From: Sphingomonas hankookensis
Lineage (GTDB): Bacteria > Pseudomonadota > Alphaproteobacteria > Sphingomonadales > Sphingomonadaceae
Length of the DNA stretch: 64,000 nt
Assembly: GCF_022664465.1 (NCBI RefSeq)
Contig: NZ_JAKREV010000001.1
Coordinates: forward strand, 868,001-932,000
Direction: 5' to 3'
Shown here: one piece after another, positions 25,574-35,311 of the stretch
Numbering within the stretch: the first letter of the stretch is position 1
How the letters are laid out: each line of letters starts with the position of its first letter
The notes under the pieces: generated by a model
Told to the model about the DNA's origin: nothing
What the model saw: the letters and a program-made list of their open reading frames with translations, nothing else
Databases searched by the model: none
Translations under genes and position numbers: made by a program

Positions 25574-27031
25574 CTAGTTCAGCCCCCCGCCCAGCGTCCG
25601 GTACAGCGTGACGAGGTTCGTCGCCCGCGCCAGTCGGGTCTGCACCAGCGTCTGCCGCGCGGCATAGCTGGTGCGCTGCGCATCGAGCGTGTTGAGGAAC
25701 GAATCGATCCCGGCCCGATAGCGCGCGTCGGACAGGCGCTGCGCGGTCGCTGCCGCCTGGGCCCGGGCGGTCTGCGCCGACAGCTGCTCGCCGATCGTGC
25801 CGCGCGTCGCCAGGGCATCGGCGACCTCGCGGAACGCGGTCTGGAGCGTGCCTTCATAGGTCGCCACGGCGGCCAGCTGCTGCGCGCGCGCCACCTCGAC
25901 ATTGCCGCGCCGCTGGCCGCCGTCGAACAACGGCAGCGTGGCGGCGGGCGCGATCGAGAAGTTCTGCGTGCCCGAACCGAACAATCCGCCCAGCGCGGTG
26001 CTGATCGTGCCCAGCGTCGCGGTCAGCGAGATCGTCGGGAACAGCGCCGCGCGCGCCGCGCCGATATTGGCGTTGGCGGCATACAGGCGCCGTTCCGCCT
26101 GCAACACATCGGGCCGGCGCAGCAGCACTGTCGACGACACGCCGGTCGGCAGGTTCGCCAGCACCGGATCGCGCTCGCCCAGCTCGGTCGGCAGCTGCTC
26201 CAGCGGCACGGTGGTGCCGGCGAGCAGGTTGATCGCATTCTGGTCCTGCGCGATCTGCGCGGTCAGCGCGGCGATATCGTTGCGCGCCTGCTGATAGGTG
26301 GTTTCGGCCTGCTGCACCTCCAGTTCGGAGATGACGCCGACGCGGAACTGCGCTCGGGTCAGCTCGAGCGTGCGGCCGAAGCTGGTCAGCGTCTCGCGCG
26401 ACAGGCGCAGCTGGTCCTGATCGGCGGCCATGGTCAGCCACGCGGTGGCGACTTCGCCGATCAACGCGATCCGGGCGGCGCGCTGCGCCTCTTCGGTCGC
26501 GAAATATTCCTGCAGGCCCGCCTGGCTGAGGTTGCGGACGCGACCGAACAGGTCGAGCTCGAACGCCGAGAACCCGACCGACGCCTGATAGATTTCGAGG
26601 TTGCCGGTCTGCGCGGGCACGCCGCCCGCCCCACCAGTCCCGGCACCACCCGCCCCGCCCAGCGCGCCGAACGGGTTGTTGGTATAGGTCACGCCGCCAT
26701 TGGCCGAGGTCGTCGGCACCTGCGACGCGCGGGTCACGCGGTACTGCGCCCGCGCCACCAGCACGTTCGCCGCCGTCACCCGGTAATCGCGGTTATTCTC
26801 CAGCGCCGTCGCGATCACCGCCTGCAACCGCGGATCGACGAAGAAAGCGCGATAGGCGATCCGGGTCACATCGGCCTGCTCCGCCCCCAGCGCGGGGTAT
26901 GGCCCGCCCTGCGGCAAGGTCAGCGGGATCGCCCCTTCCGGCCGCACATTCTTGGGCGCCAGGTTGCACGCGGTCAGCGCGGTCGTGGCGATCAGCAGGG
27001 TCAGGCTGCGCAGCGTCATCACTTTGCTCAT
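25574..27031 (-). CDS. RND efflux outer-membrane factor (NodT family lipoprotein)
   Basis: 485-aa TolC-like channel. ATG at complement 27029-27031 has GGGGG 7 nt upstream; an ATG at 27037 overlapping the RND stop is the alternative. Lipobox TALTAC (Cys22). Two OEP repeats of coiled-coil and beta barrel are seen: the first from ELDLFGRVRNLSQ to QNAINLLAGTTVPL, the second from LLRRPDVLQAERRL to RATNLVTLYRTLGGG. A Gly-rich loop (GALGGAGGAGTGGAGG) sits near residue 120. It completes the tripartite pump encoded directly upstream. Confidence 0.9.
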   Translation of the reverse strand: MSKVMTLRSLTLLIATTALTACNLAPKNVRPEGAIPLTLPQGGPYPALGAEQADVTRIAYRAFFVDPRLQAVIATALENNRDYRVTAANVLVARAQYRVTRASQVPTTSANGGVTYTNNPFGALGGAGGAGTGGAGGVPAQTGNLEIYQASVGFSAFELDLFGRVRNLSQAGLQEYFATEEAQRAARIALIGEVATAWLTMAADQDQLRLSRETLTSFGRTLELTRAQFRVGVISELEVQQAETTYQQARNDIAALTAQIAQDQNAINLLAGTTVPLEQLPTELGERDPVLANLPTGVSSTVLLRRPDVLQAERRLYAANANIGAARAALFPTISLTATLGTISTALGGLFGSGTQNFSIAPAATLPLFDGGQRRGNVEVARAQQLAAVATYEGTLQTAFREVADALATRGTIGEQLSAQTARAQAAATAQRLSDARYRAGIDSFLNTLDAQRTSYAARQTLVQTRLARATNLVTLYRTLGGGLN

Positions 27032-27033
27032 GA

Positions 27034-30000
27034 TCATGCCCCCTGCGGCGCAGGTTCGCCGCCATCGGAGGACCGGTTGCCGCCATCGGGCTCGACGTCC
27101 CGGTTCGCGGACGGAGTGTCCTTGCCGCCATGTCCGAACAGGCGGAGCACGACGACGAAGAACATCGGTACGAAGAAGATGGCGAGGATGGTGGCGGACA
27201 ACATGCCGCCGACCACCGCCCGGCCGATCGCATTCTGCCCACCGGCACCCGCGCCGGTCGACAGCGCCAGCGGCAGCACGCCGAAGACGAACGCCAGCGA
27301 GGTCATCAGGATCGGCCGCAGACGCAGCCGGGCCGCCTCCACCGCCGCCTCGACCGGGCCCATGCCGTCGCCCATCCGCTCCTCGGCGAACTCCACGATC
27401 AGGATCGCGTTCTTCGCCGACACGCCGATGGTCGTGATCAGGCCCACCTGCAGGTAGATGTCGTTGTTCAGACCGGTCAGCCACGCCGCGAGCAGCGCGC
27501 CGAGAATGCCCAGCGGCACCACCAGCATGACCGAGATCGGCACCGACCAGCTTTCGTACAGCGCGGCCAAGCACAGGAACACGATCAGCAGCGAGAGCGC
27601 GTAGAGCGCTGGCGCCTGACCACCCGACAGCCGTTCCTCGAACGACAGCCCGGTCCATTCCAGCGCGGTACCCGGCGGCAGCTTGGCGTGGATTTCCTCC
27701 AGCGCCTCCATCGCCGCGCCGGTGCTCAGGCCCTGCCCCGGCGAGCCCTGCAGCTGCATCGCCGACTGGCCGTTATACCGCGTCAGCTGTACCGGCGCAT
27801 TGGCCCATTCCAGCGTCGAGAAGGCGGTAAACGGCACCATCTGACCGGTCGCGTTGCGCACGAACAGCTTGCCGACATCCTCCGGGCTCAGGCGATAGGG
27901 GGCATCGGCCTGGATATAGACGCGCTTCACGCGACCGCGGTCGATGAAGTCGTTGATATAGCCGCCGCCCCATGCGGTCGCGATCGTCGAGTTGACGTCG
28001 GACAGGTCGAGGCCGAGCGCGCGCGCCTTGTCCTCGTCGATATTGACCTTGAGCTGCGGCGCGTCGTCGAGGCTGAGCGGACGGACCTGCGCGAGGCGCG
28101 GGTCCTGCGCGGCCATGCCGAGCATCATGTTACGCGCCTGCACCAGCTTTTCATGGCCGATGCCGCCGGTATCGACCAGCTGCACGTCGAACCCGGTCGC
28201 ATTGCCCAGTTCCTGCACGGCCGGCGGCACCAGCGCGAAGATCAGCCCGTCCTTATACTGGGCGAACGCCCCCATCGCGCGGCCGACGATCGCCTGCGCC
28301 TTGTTCTCGGCACCGCCGCGGTCGTCCCACGGCTTCAGGTTGACGAACACCAGACCGGCATTCTGCCCCTGTCCCGCAAAGCTGAAGCCGTTGATGGTGA
28401 ACACGCCGGCGACGTTGCCCGATTCCTGCTTCAGGAAATGGTCGCGTACCAGGTTCAGGCCCTTTTCGGTACGGCTGCTCGTCGCACCCGCCGGACCCTG
28501 CACCAGCGCCAGCACCGTGCCCTGATCCTCGTCGGGCAGGAAGCCCGACGGGAGGCGCGTGAAGACGAACACCATGCCCAGCACGATCAGCAGATAGACC
28601 AGCATCGACCGCTTCCAGCTGCGCGTGGTGCGCCGGACGCCGTTCTCATACTTGTTCTGGCTGCGTTCGAACCGGTCGTTGAACCAGCGGAAGAAACGCG
28701 CGAGCGGGCCGTTGCCCTGTTCGTGCTTGTGCGGGTCATGCGGTTTCAGGATCGTGGCGCACAAAGCTGGCGTCAGGATCAGCGCGACCAGCACCGACAG
28801 CACCATCGCCGAGACGATCGTGATCGAGAACTGGCGATAGATCACGCCGGTCGACCCGCCGAAGAACGCCATCGGCAGGAACACCGCCGACAGCACCAGG
28901 CCGATGCCGACCAGCGCGCCGGTGATCTCGTCCATCGACTTGCGCGCGGCTTCGCGGGGGGACAGCCCCTCGGTCTGGATCAGGCGTTCAACGTTCTCGA
29001 CGACGACGATCGCGTCGTCGACCAGCAGGCCGATCGCCAGCACCATGCCGAACAGCGTCAGCGTGTTGATGGTGAACCCGGCCACCGCCATCACGCCGAA
29101 CGTGCCTAGCAGCACCACCGGCACCGCGATCGTCGGAATGATCGTCGCGCGCCAGTTCTGAAGGAACAGGAACATGACGAGGAAGACGAGGACGACCGCT
29201 TCGATCAGCGTGTGGATGACCTGTTCGACCGACAGGCGGACGAACGGCGTGGTGTCGTACGGATAGATGACCTTGACGTCGGCGGGCAGGCCCTTGCCGA
29301 TCTGCTCCGCGCGTTCCTTGACCAGTTCGACGGTATCGAGCGCATTGGCACCCGCGGCCAGACGAACGCCGAAGCCAGATGCCGGCTTGCCATTATACTG
29401 CACGTCGAAGCCGTAATTTTCCGCCCCGATCTCGACCCGCGCGACATCGCCCAGCCGGACGACCGCGCCGTCGGCGTTGGTCTTGAGGCGGATATTGGCG
29501 AATTGCTCGGGGGTTTGCAGGCGCGACTGGACGCTGACCGTGGCGTTCAGCATCTGCTCCTTGGGCGCCGGCTGCGCGCCGATCTGCCCGGCTGATACCT
29601 GCGCGTTCTGCGCCTGTACCGCCGCCGTTACGTCGCCGACCGACAGCTGGTAGCTGTTGAGCTTGATAGGATCGACCCAAATGCGCATCGCGTACTGCGC
29701 GCCGAACACCTGCAACTCGCCGACGCCGCTCACCCGGCTGATTGGGTCCTGGAACTGCGACACGACCATGTCCGACAGGTCGGTATTGCTGTGGGACCCG
29801 TCGGTCGACACGAGACCGACGACCAGCAGGAAGCTGGCGGCGGACTTGGTGACCTGAATGCCCTGGCGCTGGACTTCCTGCGGCAGCAGCGGGGTCGCCG
29901 CCTGCAGCTTGTTCTGCACCTGCACCTGCGCGATGTCGGGATCGGTGCCCTGTTCGAAGGTGAGCGTGATCGTCACCGTCCCCGCCGAGGACGACGAGGA

Positions 30001-30237
30001 CGAGAAATAGCGCAGATTGTCGATGCCCTTGAGCTGCTGCTCGATGATCTGCGTCGTCGTGCGTTCCAGCGTCTCGGCATCGGCGCCGGGATAGGTCGCG
30101 GTGATCGCAACCGCGGGCGGCGCGATTTCGGGGAACTGCGCGATGGGCAGGCTGCGGATCGCGATCGCGCCGGCCAGCATCATCACGATGGCGATGACCC
30201 ATGCAAAGATGGGTCGGTCGATGAAATAGCGGGACAT
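27034..30237 (-). CDS. RND multidrug efflux permease (AcrB/HAE1 family)
   Basis: 1067-aa inner-membrane pump of standard length, starting [20 protein letters not shown]. It has 12 helices and two large periplasmic loops. Family marks include [17 protein letters not shown] (the paired proton-relay Asp in helix 4), the repeat-1 signature [18 protein letters not shown], and helix-10 [14 protein letters not shown] (relay Lys). HAE1 pumps expel hydrophobic or amphipathic drugs by proton antiport. It lies 6 nt after the adaptor gene and is followed by the NodT porin, forming a complete adaptor-pump-porin operon. Confidence 0.95.
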   Translation of the reverse strand: MSRYFIDRPIFAWVIAIVMMLAGAIAIRSLPIAQFPEIAPPAVAITATYPGADAETLERTTTQIIEQQLKGIDNLRYFSSSSSSAGTVTITLTFEQGTDPDIAQVQVQNKLQAATPLLPQEVQRQGIQVTKSAASFLLVVGLVSTDGSHSNTDLSDMVVSQFQDPISRVSGVGELQVFGAQYAMRIWVDPIKLNSYQLSVGDVTAAVQAQNAQVSAGQIGAQPAPKEQMLNATVSVQSRLQTPEQFANIRLKTNADGAVVRLGDVARVEIGAENYGFDVQYNGKPASGFGVRLAAGANALDTVELVKERAEQIGKGLPADVKVIYPYDTTPFVRLSVEQVIHTLIEAVVLVFLVMFLFLQNWRATIIPTIAVPVVLLGTFGVMAVAGFTINTLTLFGMVLAIGLLVDDAIVVVENVERLIQTEGLSPREAARKSMDEITGALVGIGLVLSAVFLPMAFFGGSTGVIYRQFSITIVSAMVLSVLVALILTPALCATILKPHDPHKHEQGNGPLARFFRWFNDRFERSQNKYENGVRRTTRSWKRSMLVYLLIVLGMVFVFTRLPSGFLPDEDQGTVLALVQGPAGATSSRTEKGLNLVRDHFLKQESGNVAGVFTINGFSFAGQGQNAGLVFVNLKPWDDRGGAENKAQAIVGRAMGAFAQYKDGLIFALVPPAVQELGNATGFDVQLVDTGGIGHEKLVQARNMMLGMAAQDPRLAQVRPLSLDDAPQLKVNIDEDKARALGLDLSDVNSTIATAWGGGYINDFIDRGRVKRVYIQADAPYRLSPEDVGKLFVRNATGQMVPFTAFSTLEWANAPVQLTRYNGQSAMQLQGSPGQGLSTGAAMEALEEIHAKLPPGTALEWTGLSFEERLSGGQAPALYALSLLIVFLCLAALYESWSVPISVMLVVPLGILGALLAAWLTGLNNDIYLQVGLITTIGVSAKNAILIVEFAEERMGDGMGPVEAAVEAARLRLRPILMTSLAFVFGVLPLALSTGAGAGGQNAIGRAVVGGMLSATILAIFFVPMFFVVVLRLFGHGGKDTPSANRDVEPDGGNRSSDGGEPAPQGA

Positions 30238-30243
30238 GGCTCT

Positions 30244-31428
30244 TTACTTCGCCTGTGCCTGGGGGGCGGCGCCAGCGGGCGCGCCACCCTGCGGTGCCTG
30301 ACCCGGCTTCCACTGATACCCCTTCACCGGCGTACCGGGCTGGAGCATCTGCGCACCCTCGATCACAACCTTGTCGCCGGGCCGCAGCCCGCCGGTCACC
30401 AGCCACTGGTCACCGATCGTCCGTTCGGTCTTGAGCGCGCGCGGGGCCAGCTTGCCGTCAGGACCGATCACCAGCACCGTCGCGTTGCCGGTCGGATCGC
30501 GCGTCACCGCCCGCTGCGGCACCAGCATGCCGTTCGCCTGAGTCCCCTGCACCAGCTCGGCACGGACATACATGCCCGGCAGCAACAGGTTGCGCGGATT
30601 GGCGAAGACGGCGCGGATCGCCTGCGTCCCCGTCGCCGGATCGACGGTCACGTCGGTGAACTTCAGCGTCCCCTCGATCGGATAGGTGCTCCCATCCTCC
30701 AGCTTCAACCGGACGCGCGCCGCATTGCCGCCGCGCGACAGGTCGCCGCCCATGATCTGCTGGCGCAGCTTCAGCAGGTCGGCGCTCGACTGCTGGATAT
30801 CGACATAGATCGGGTCGAGCCGCTGGATCGTCGCCAGCGCATTGGTCTGCGCGGCGGACACCAGCGCGCCGGTGGTGAACACCGACCGCCCGATCCGGCC
30901 CGAAATCGGCGCGGTGATCGTCGTGCGCGACAGGTCGATCTGCGCCTGGCGGACCGCGGCACGCTGCGCTGCAATATCGGCCTCGGCCTGCTGCGCGCCG
31001 GTGATCGCGTTCTCATATTCCTGGCGGCTGATCGCGTTGATCTTGACCAGTTCGCCATAGCGTCGGGCAAGGTTGCGGGTCGATGCGATCGACGCCTGCG
31101 CCCGTGCCAATGCCGCCCGCGCGCTCGCCACCGCCGCCTGATAAGGCGACGGATCGATGCGATACAGCGGCTGCCCCTGCCGGACGTAATCGCCCTCCTG
31201 GAACAGGCGCGCGAGGATCAGGCCGTTAACCTGCGGCCGGACGTCCGACGTCTCATAGGGTGCGGTACGCCCGGGCAGTTCGGTGGTGAGCGTAACCGGC
31301 TGCGACTGGACGGTCATGAACCCGACCTGCGGCGGCCCCTGCGGCGCCTGCTGCTGCTGGTCGCCGCCGCCGCTTCCGCAGGCCGAAAGGATGAGAGCCA
31401 GAGCCAATGGGGCCATGCGATTTTTCAT
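30244..31428 (-). CDS. RND efflux periplasmic adaptor (AcrA family lipoprotein)
   Basis: 394-aa membrane-fusion protein. ATG at complement 31426-31428, with GAGGA 5 nt upstream. Lipobox ILSAC (Cys17) precedes a Gln-rich spacer. Domains in order: lipoyl half (GLILARLFQEGDYVRQGQPLYRID), alpha-hairpin (ASARAALARAQASIASTRNLARRYG to RAAVRQAQIDLSRT), second lipoyl half (ITAPISGRIGRS), beta-barrel and membrane-proximal domain. The Pro/Gln/Ala-rich C-terminus is unstructured. It links pump to porin. Start is 26 nt from a perfect palindrome, and the TetR gene is divergent. Confidence 0.94.
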   Translation of the reverse strand: MKNRMAPLALALILSACGSGGGDQQQQAPQGPPQVGFMTVQSQPVTLTTELPGRTAPYETSDVRPQVNGLILARLFQEGDYVRQGQPLYRIDPSPYQAAVASARAALARAQASIASTRNLARRYGELVKINAISRQEYENAITGAQQAEADIAAQRAAVRQAQIDLSRTTITAPISGRIGRSVFTTGALVSAAQTNALATIQRLDPIYVDIQQSSADLLKLRQQIMGGDLSRGGNAARVRLKLEDGSTYPIEGTLKFTDVTVDPATGTQAIRAVFANPRNLLLPGMYVRAELVQGTQANGMLVPQRAVTRDPTGNATVLVIGPDGKLAPRALKTERTIGDQWLVTGGLRPGDKVVIEGAQMLQPGTPVKGYQWKPGQAPQGGAPAGAAPQAQAK

Positions 31429-31454
31429 GAACGTCCTCGACGGATGTGCTAAAC

Positions 31455-31474
31455 GTGAGTGATCGATCACTCAC
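31455..31474. promoter_or_regulatory. Perfect 20-bp palindrome, probable TetR operator
   Basis: GTGAGTGATCGATCACTCAC equals its own reverse complement. It lies in the divergent gap between the adaptor gene and the TetR-family gene, where a local repressor would control both. Sites of 15-24 bp of this symmetry are typical for TetR-family dimers. Confidence 0.8.
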
Positions 31475-31504
31475 ACATTGGCGGCGCGTACGCCGCCGGA
31501 GCGG

Positions 31505-32206
31505 ATGTGGCAAGAGGTTACAGGTGAATCTAACGTGAATTTGTTGCAGTGCGGAGAGGCGTGTCGAGCCAGTCGGGCGGTGGCGCGACGCGAAAAATTG
31601 GTGACCGTGGCTCGTAAGCTGTTTTCGGAACACGGTTTCCACGGAACCGGCGTCGCGCAGATCGCCGCCGAGTCGGGAATCAAGGTCGGGCAGATTTATC
31701 GCGACTTCGCCGACAAGGAGGCGATTGTCGCCGAAATCGTCGAGAACGACCTGCGGCTGTTCCTCCACGAAGCGGAAATCGCGCAGGCGGTCGAACGGCG
31801 GAACATCGCGGCGATTCGCGACTGGCTGCGCATGTTCATGCGTTGCGGCGAGGCCAGCGAGGCGCGGGCGCTGATGCCCGAGATACTGGCGGAGGCCGCG
31901 CGCAACGACCGCATCAAGGGGATCGCGCACACCATCAACCGCCGGGTGAAACAGGCGCTGGTCCAGGCGCTGACCGCACTCGCCCCGCATGCCGATCAGG
32001 CGAACGCACGCGGCGAACTGGCCGAAACGATCCTGACCTGGGGCGCGGGCATCATGCACCGGCGCATTGCCGACCCGGATTTCGACGACGAAGCCGCGTA
32101 CCGCCAGATGAGCGCGCATGTCGATGCGACGATCGACCAAATGATCGCTACCGCACCATACCCCATCCTCCAAAAAGAGCATTGCGGATTTGTGACGGCG
32201 ACTTAA
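31505..32206 (+). CDS. TetR-family repressor of the RND efflux operon
   Basis: About 233 aa from ATG 31505 (GGAG 3 nt upstream). A GTG at 31535 preceded by AGGTGA at 7 nt is a strong alternative start giving 223 aa. The HTH is clear: REKLVTVARKLFSEHGFHGTGVAQIAAESGIKVGQIYRDFADKEAIV. The C-terminal ligand domain is helical (residues ~90-220). It is divergent from the pump operon with a perfect 20-bp palindrome between, so it most likely represses the pump and itself, with inducer being a pump substrate. A hairpin terminator follows (32243-32270). Confidence 0.9.
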   Translation: MWQEVTGESNVNLLQCGEACRASRAVARREKLVTVARKLFSEHGFHGTGVAQIAAESGIKVGQIYRDFADKEAIVAEIVENDLRLFLHEAEIAQAVERRNIAAIRDWLRMFMRCGEASEARALMPEILAEAARNDRIKGIAHTINRRVKQALVQALTALAPHADQANARGELAETILTWGAGIMHRRIADPDFDDEAAYRQMSAHVDATIDQMIATAPYPILQKEHCGFVTAT

Positions 32207-32242
32207 ACCGATTGTGCGCACTCCCTTGCGCGGCAGTCGCAG

Positions 32243-32270
32243 GCCCCGTCCGGTTCGCCGGGCGGGGCTT
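32243..32270. terminator. Hairpin terminator between convergent tetR and GNAT genes
   Basis: An 11-nt near-perfect stem GCCCCGTCCGG / CCGGGCGGGGC (one G-T pair) with loop TTCG, followed by TT. It lies 36 nt past the tetR stop and 16 nt before the GNAT stop. Confidence 0.75.
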
Positions 32271-32286
32271 GTCGGTTCAGGGGACG

Positions 32287-32805
32287 TCACGCGATCCCGC
32301 GCTCCAGCACGACGAACGACAGCGTATCGACGCGCGGCAATCCGAAGCGGCGGTTCTCCACCGGAAACGGCCGCACCTCGCCGGTCGCGCGATAGCCCTG
32401 CCGTTCATACCATGCGATCAGTTCGCGCCGCGCGGCGATCACCGTCATTTCCATCCGGCTGCTGCGATGAACGTCGCGGGCATGCGCTTCCGCAGCCGCG
32501 ACAAGCGTCCGCCCCAGCCCGCCGGCTTGTCGCGTCGGGCGGACCGCTAGCAAACCGAGGGTCGACAGCCCTGCCGTGACCCGGCCGACCTGCACGCAAC
32601 CGATCGCCTCCCCGTCGCGCTCTGCGATCAGGATGACCTTATCCGGGTCGGCGATCGCCTCGGCCAGCGCCGCCGGATCGGTTCGCTGTCCATCGAGCAG
32701 GTCCGCTTCATGCGTCCATCCGCCCCGCGCGCTGTCGCCACGAAACGCCGCCTCGACCAGCGCGTGCAGCACCGGAATGTCCGCCATGGTCGCAATCCGG
32801 ATCAT
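32287..32805 (-). CDS. GNAT-family N-acetyltransferase
   Basis: 172-aa acyl-CoA-dependent acetyltransferase. Beta-alpha GNAT fold: MIRIATMADIPVLHALVEAAF (N-terminal), LGLLAVRPTRQAGGLGRTLVAAAEAHA (motif A; QAGGLG is the acetyl-CoA pyrophosphate loop), and LIAWYERQGYRATGEVRPF (motif B). The acceptor is unknown. Its start overlaps the stop of the NodT gene by 4 nt (ATGA), so it is the last gene of the EmrAB-type operon and may modify an exported compound. Confidence 0.85.
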   Translation of the reverse strand: MIRIATMADIPVLHALVEAAFRGDSARGGWTHEADLLDGQRTDPAALAEAIADPDKVILIAERDGEAIGCVQVGRVTAGLSTLGLLAVRPTRQAGGLGRTLVAAAEAHARDVHRSSRMEMTVIAARRELIAWYERQGYRATGEVRPFPVENRRFGLPRVDTLSFVVLERGIA

Positions 32806-34166
32806 GCCCCGCCCCCCCAGCCGCCACCCATTGCCTGATACAGCGCGACCAGCGCGGTCAGCTGATCGGCGCGCACCTGTTCCAGCGACAATTCGGCGCT
32901 GAATAACGCGCGCTGTGCATCGAGCTGTTCGAGATACGGGCTGTAGCCCGCACGATAGCGGTTGGTCGCGTGACGCAGCGCCTCTGCCGTCGCCGTTCGC
33001 TGCGCCTCCAGCGCGCGGCGCTGCGCCGCCAGCCGATCGACCGCCGCCAGCGCGTCCTCGACCTCGCGGAATGCGCCGAGCACGCTGCGTTGGTAGGCGA
33101 ACGCCGCCTGATCGCGCCGCGCGGTCGCCGCGTCGTAATTGCCGCGCAGCTGCCCGCCGCGGAATAGCGGCGCCAGCACGCTCGCCCCGATCGACCAGAT
33201 GCCGACCGGATTGGGCAGCGCGCTCGACAACACCTCGCCGGTCGATCCGGTCAGGCGCAGCTGCGGCAGGAATTGTGCCCGCGCGCCGGCAAGCGACGCA
33301 TCGCTAGCCGCCAGCGTCGCTTCGGCCTGCGCGATGTCGGGACGACGGCGCAGCAGGTCGCTGGGCAATCCGGCCGGGATCGGCGGCGGCACCAGCGCCT
33401 CCAGCGCCCGCCCACGCGCGATCGTTCGCGGCGGGGTGCCGGTCAACAGCGCCAGCGCATTTTCCTGCCGCCGCGCCAGCAGCTCCAGTTGCGGCAGCGT
33501 TTGGGTGACGGCAGCATATTCCGCCTCCGCCTGCCGCAGCTCGAGTTGCGAGGTATAGCCCGCCTCCGCCCGCGACCGGGCGATGCGCAGCGCCTCGCCG
33601 CGCGATGCGATCGTCGCGCGCACCGTCTCGATCCGCGCGTCGAGCCCGCGCAGCGTCACATAGCCGCTGGCGGTGGCCGCCGCAACCGACAGCCGCGCGG
33701 TGTCGGCGGCAGCGGCAGCGGCATCGCCGGTCAGCCGCGCGGCATCGATCGTCGCCCCGACCCGTCCGAACAGGTCGACTTCATAGGCCGACTGGAACAC
33801 CGGTTGCAGCGAGGTACCGGTACTGGCCGTTCCGAACGCGTTCAGCGCCCGCTGCTCGATCAACCCGACCCCGGCGTCGAGTGTCGGGAAGCGCGCCGCC
33901 CGTGCCACCCGCTCGGCCGCCCGCGCCTCGGCGACCCGCCCGACCGCGATCGCGATATCGGGGTTGTTGGCCAGCGCCGCCTGTACCAGCCGGGTCAGTT
34001 CGGGATCGCCGAAGCCCTGCCACCACTCGGCGGCGATCGGCGCGCTTCCGGGCAAAGCCGTGCGCCAGCCGGCCGGGGGCGTCACCGCCGCCGCCTGCGG
34101 ACGCGGGCGCTCGGCCGGCGCACAGCCCGCCAGTGCAACCAGCGCGATCAGGGCCGCCCGCTTCAT
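32802..34166 (-). CDS. Efflux outer-membrane factor (NodT family lipoprotein)
   Basis: 454-aa OEP/NodT porin, lipobox ALAGC (Cys15). Typical blocks are YEVDLFGRVGATIDAARL, a coiled coil, LLRRRPDIAQAEATLAASD (the NodT RRPDI motif) and a closing coil ending ALYQAMGGGW. It overlaps both neighbours by 4 nt, between an EmrA-like adaptor and a GNAT gene. It differs in sequence from the RND-linked porin at 25574-27031, so the two pumps have separate channels. Confidence 0.9.
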   Translation of the reverse strand: MKRAALIALVALAGCAPAERPRPQAAAVTPPAGWRTALPGSAPIAAEWWQGFGDPELTRLVQAALANNPDIAIAVGRVAEARAAERVARAARFPTLDAGVGLIEQRALNAFGTASTGTSLQPVFQSAYEVDLFGRVGATIDAARLTGDAAAAAADTARLSVAAATASGYVTLRGLDARIETVRATIASRGEALRIARSRAEAGYTSQLELRQAEAEYAAVTQTLPQLELLARRQENALALLTGTPPRTIARGRALEALVPPPIPAGLPSDLLRRRPDIAQAEATLAASDASLAGARAQFLPQLRLTGSTGEVLSSALPNPVGIWSIGASVLAPLFRGGQLRGNYDAATARRDQAAFAYQRSVLGAFREVEDALAAVDRLAAQRRALEAQRTATAEALRHATNRYRAGYSPYLEQLDAQRALFSAELSLEQVRADQLTALVALYQAMGGGWGGGA

Positions 34167-35311
34167 CGTGCCGCCGGCGATACGCCGCTGCGCGTATCAA
34201 CCCGTGCCTCGACCGACATGCCCGGCCGCAGCCGCTGGAACAGCGGATCGGCACGGTCGACAGCGATCCGCACCGGAATGCGCTGTGCGACCTTCACGAA
34301 ATTGCCAGTGGCGTTGTCGGCGCGGATCACGGCGAACTCGTTGGCGGCGGCGGGGGCGATCCGCTCCACGCGCCCATGCAACTCCGCCTGATCGAGCGCG
34401 TCGACCCGGATCGTCGCCGGCTGGCCCGCCGCCATCCGCGCGGTCTGCGCTTCCTTGAAATTGGCGGTGACCCACACGGTCGGCGGCACGAGGAACATCA
34501 TCTGCGTGCCTGCCGTGACATATTGGCCCAGCCGCACCCCGACCTCGCCCAGCCGCCCGTCCTGCGGCGCACGGATGACGGTGTTGGCAAGGTCGATCTG
34601 CGCCAGCCGCACCGCAGCCTCAGCGTTCGCGACCGCCGCGGTCAGCCCGCCGCGCCCGACCGTGACGGTGCGCACCTGTTCCTGCGCGACGCTGCGCTGC
34701 GCCTGTGCCTGCGCCACCCCCGCCTCTGCCGCGCGGAGTGCCGCCAGCGTCTGATCGCGTTCGCGCAGCGACACCGATCCTTCGCGGACCAGATCGTTGA
34801 CGCGCGCCATGTCCGCCTGTGCGCGCGCCAGTTGTGCGCGCGCATTCTGCACCGCCGCCGCCTGCCCGCCCAAACTCGCCTCGCTCGACCGCTCGCTCTG
34901 CTGCGAATTAGCGAGGTTCGCCTGCTGCGCCGCCAGTCCGGCCTGCGCCTGATCGACGCGCTGGCGATAGATGCGATCGTCGATCCGCGCGAGGACCTGC
35001 CCCGCCTTCACGCTTTCGAAATCGCGGACCAGCACCTCCGTCACATACCCATTGACCTGCGGCGCGATGATCGTCGTCTGTCCGCGGACATAGGCATTGT
35101 CGGTCGCCTGGATCGCACTGCCGAACGGCCACAGCCCCCACGCATAGAGCGCCAGCGCGATGCCGCCGAGCAGCAGCGCGACGAAGCCGATCGTCGATTT
35201 CAGCGACCCGCGCGGCGGCGCCCAGCCGCGCGCCTTCGCCGGTTCGGGCGGCACCTCGACCGGATCGGTCAGGCGCTGCTTTTCGTCTTCGGAAAGTTGG
35301 GTATCGGTCAT
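34163..35311 (-). CDS. HlyD/EmrA-family efflux adaptor
   Basis: 382-aa membrane-fusion protein; ATG at complement 35309-35311 overlaps the stop of the upstream transporter by 4 nt. Cytoplasmic N-tail, one membrane helix (TIGFVALLLGGIALALYAWGLW), then the EmrA-type DNAYVRGQTTIIAPQVNGYV lipoyl start, a long alpha-hairpin rich in Ala/Gln/Arg (about 130-245), second lipoyl half (VIRAPQDGRLG) and beta-barrel (TVWVTANFKEAQ). It links the DHA2 pump to the NodT porin. Confidence 0.92.
   Translation of the reverse strand: MTDTQLSEDEKQRLTDPVEVPPEPAKARGWAPPRGSLKSTIGFVALLLGGIALALYAWGLWPFGSAIQATDNAYVRGQTTIIAPQVNGYVTEVLVRDFESVKAGQVLARIDDRIYRQRVDQAQAGLAAQQANLANSQQSERSSEASLGGQAAAVQNARAQLARAQADMARVNDLVREGSVSLRERDQTLAALRAAEAGVAQAQAQRSVAQEQVRTVTVGRGGLTAAVANAEAAVRLAQIDLANTVIRAPQDGRLGEVGVRLGQYVTAGTQMMFLVPPTVWVTANFKEAQTARMAAGQPATIRVDALDQAELHGRVERIAPAAANEFAVIRADNATGNFVKVAQRIPVRIAVDRADPLFQRLRPGMSVEARVDTRSGVSPAAR

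Noticed and set aside
25463..27457. Plus-strand open frame starting after a perfect ribosome site
   Set aside because: It runs antisense through the NodT gene and into the RND gene and gives compositionally biased protein. Only its first codons are notable, and those are listed as a finding.
27130..29109. Long plus-strand frame opposite the RND pump
   Set aside because: Composition typical of an antisense frame; the minus-strand gene has clear family motifs.
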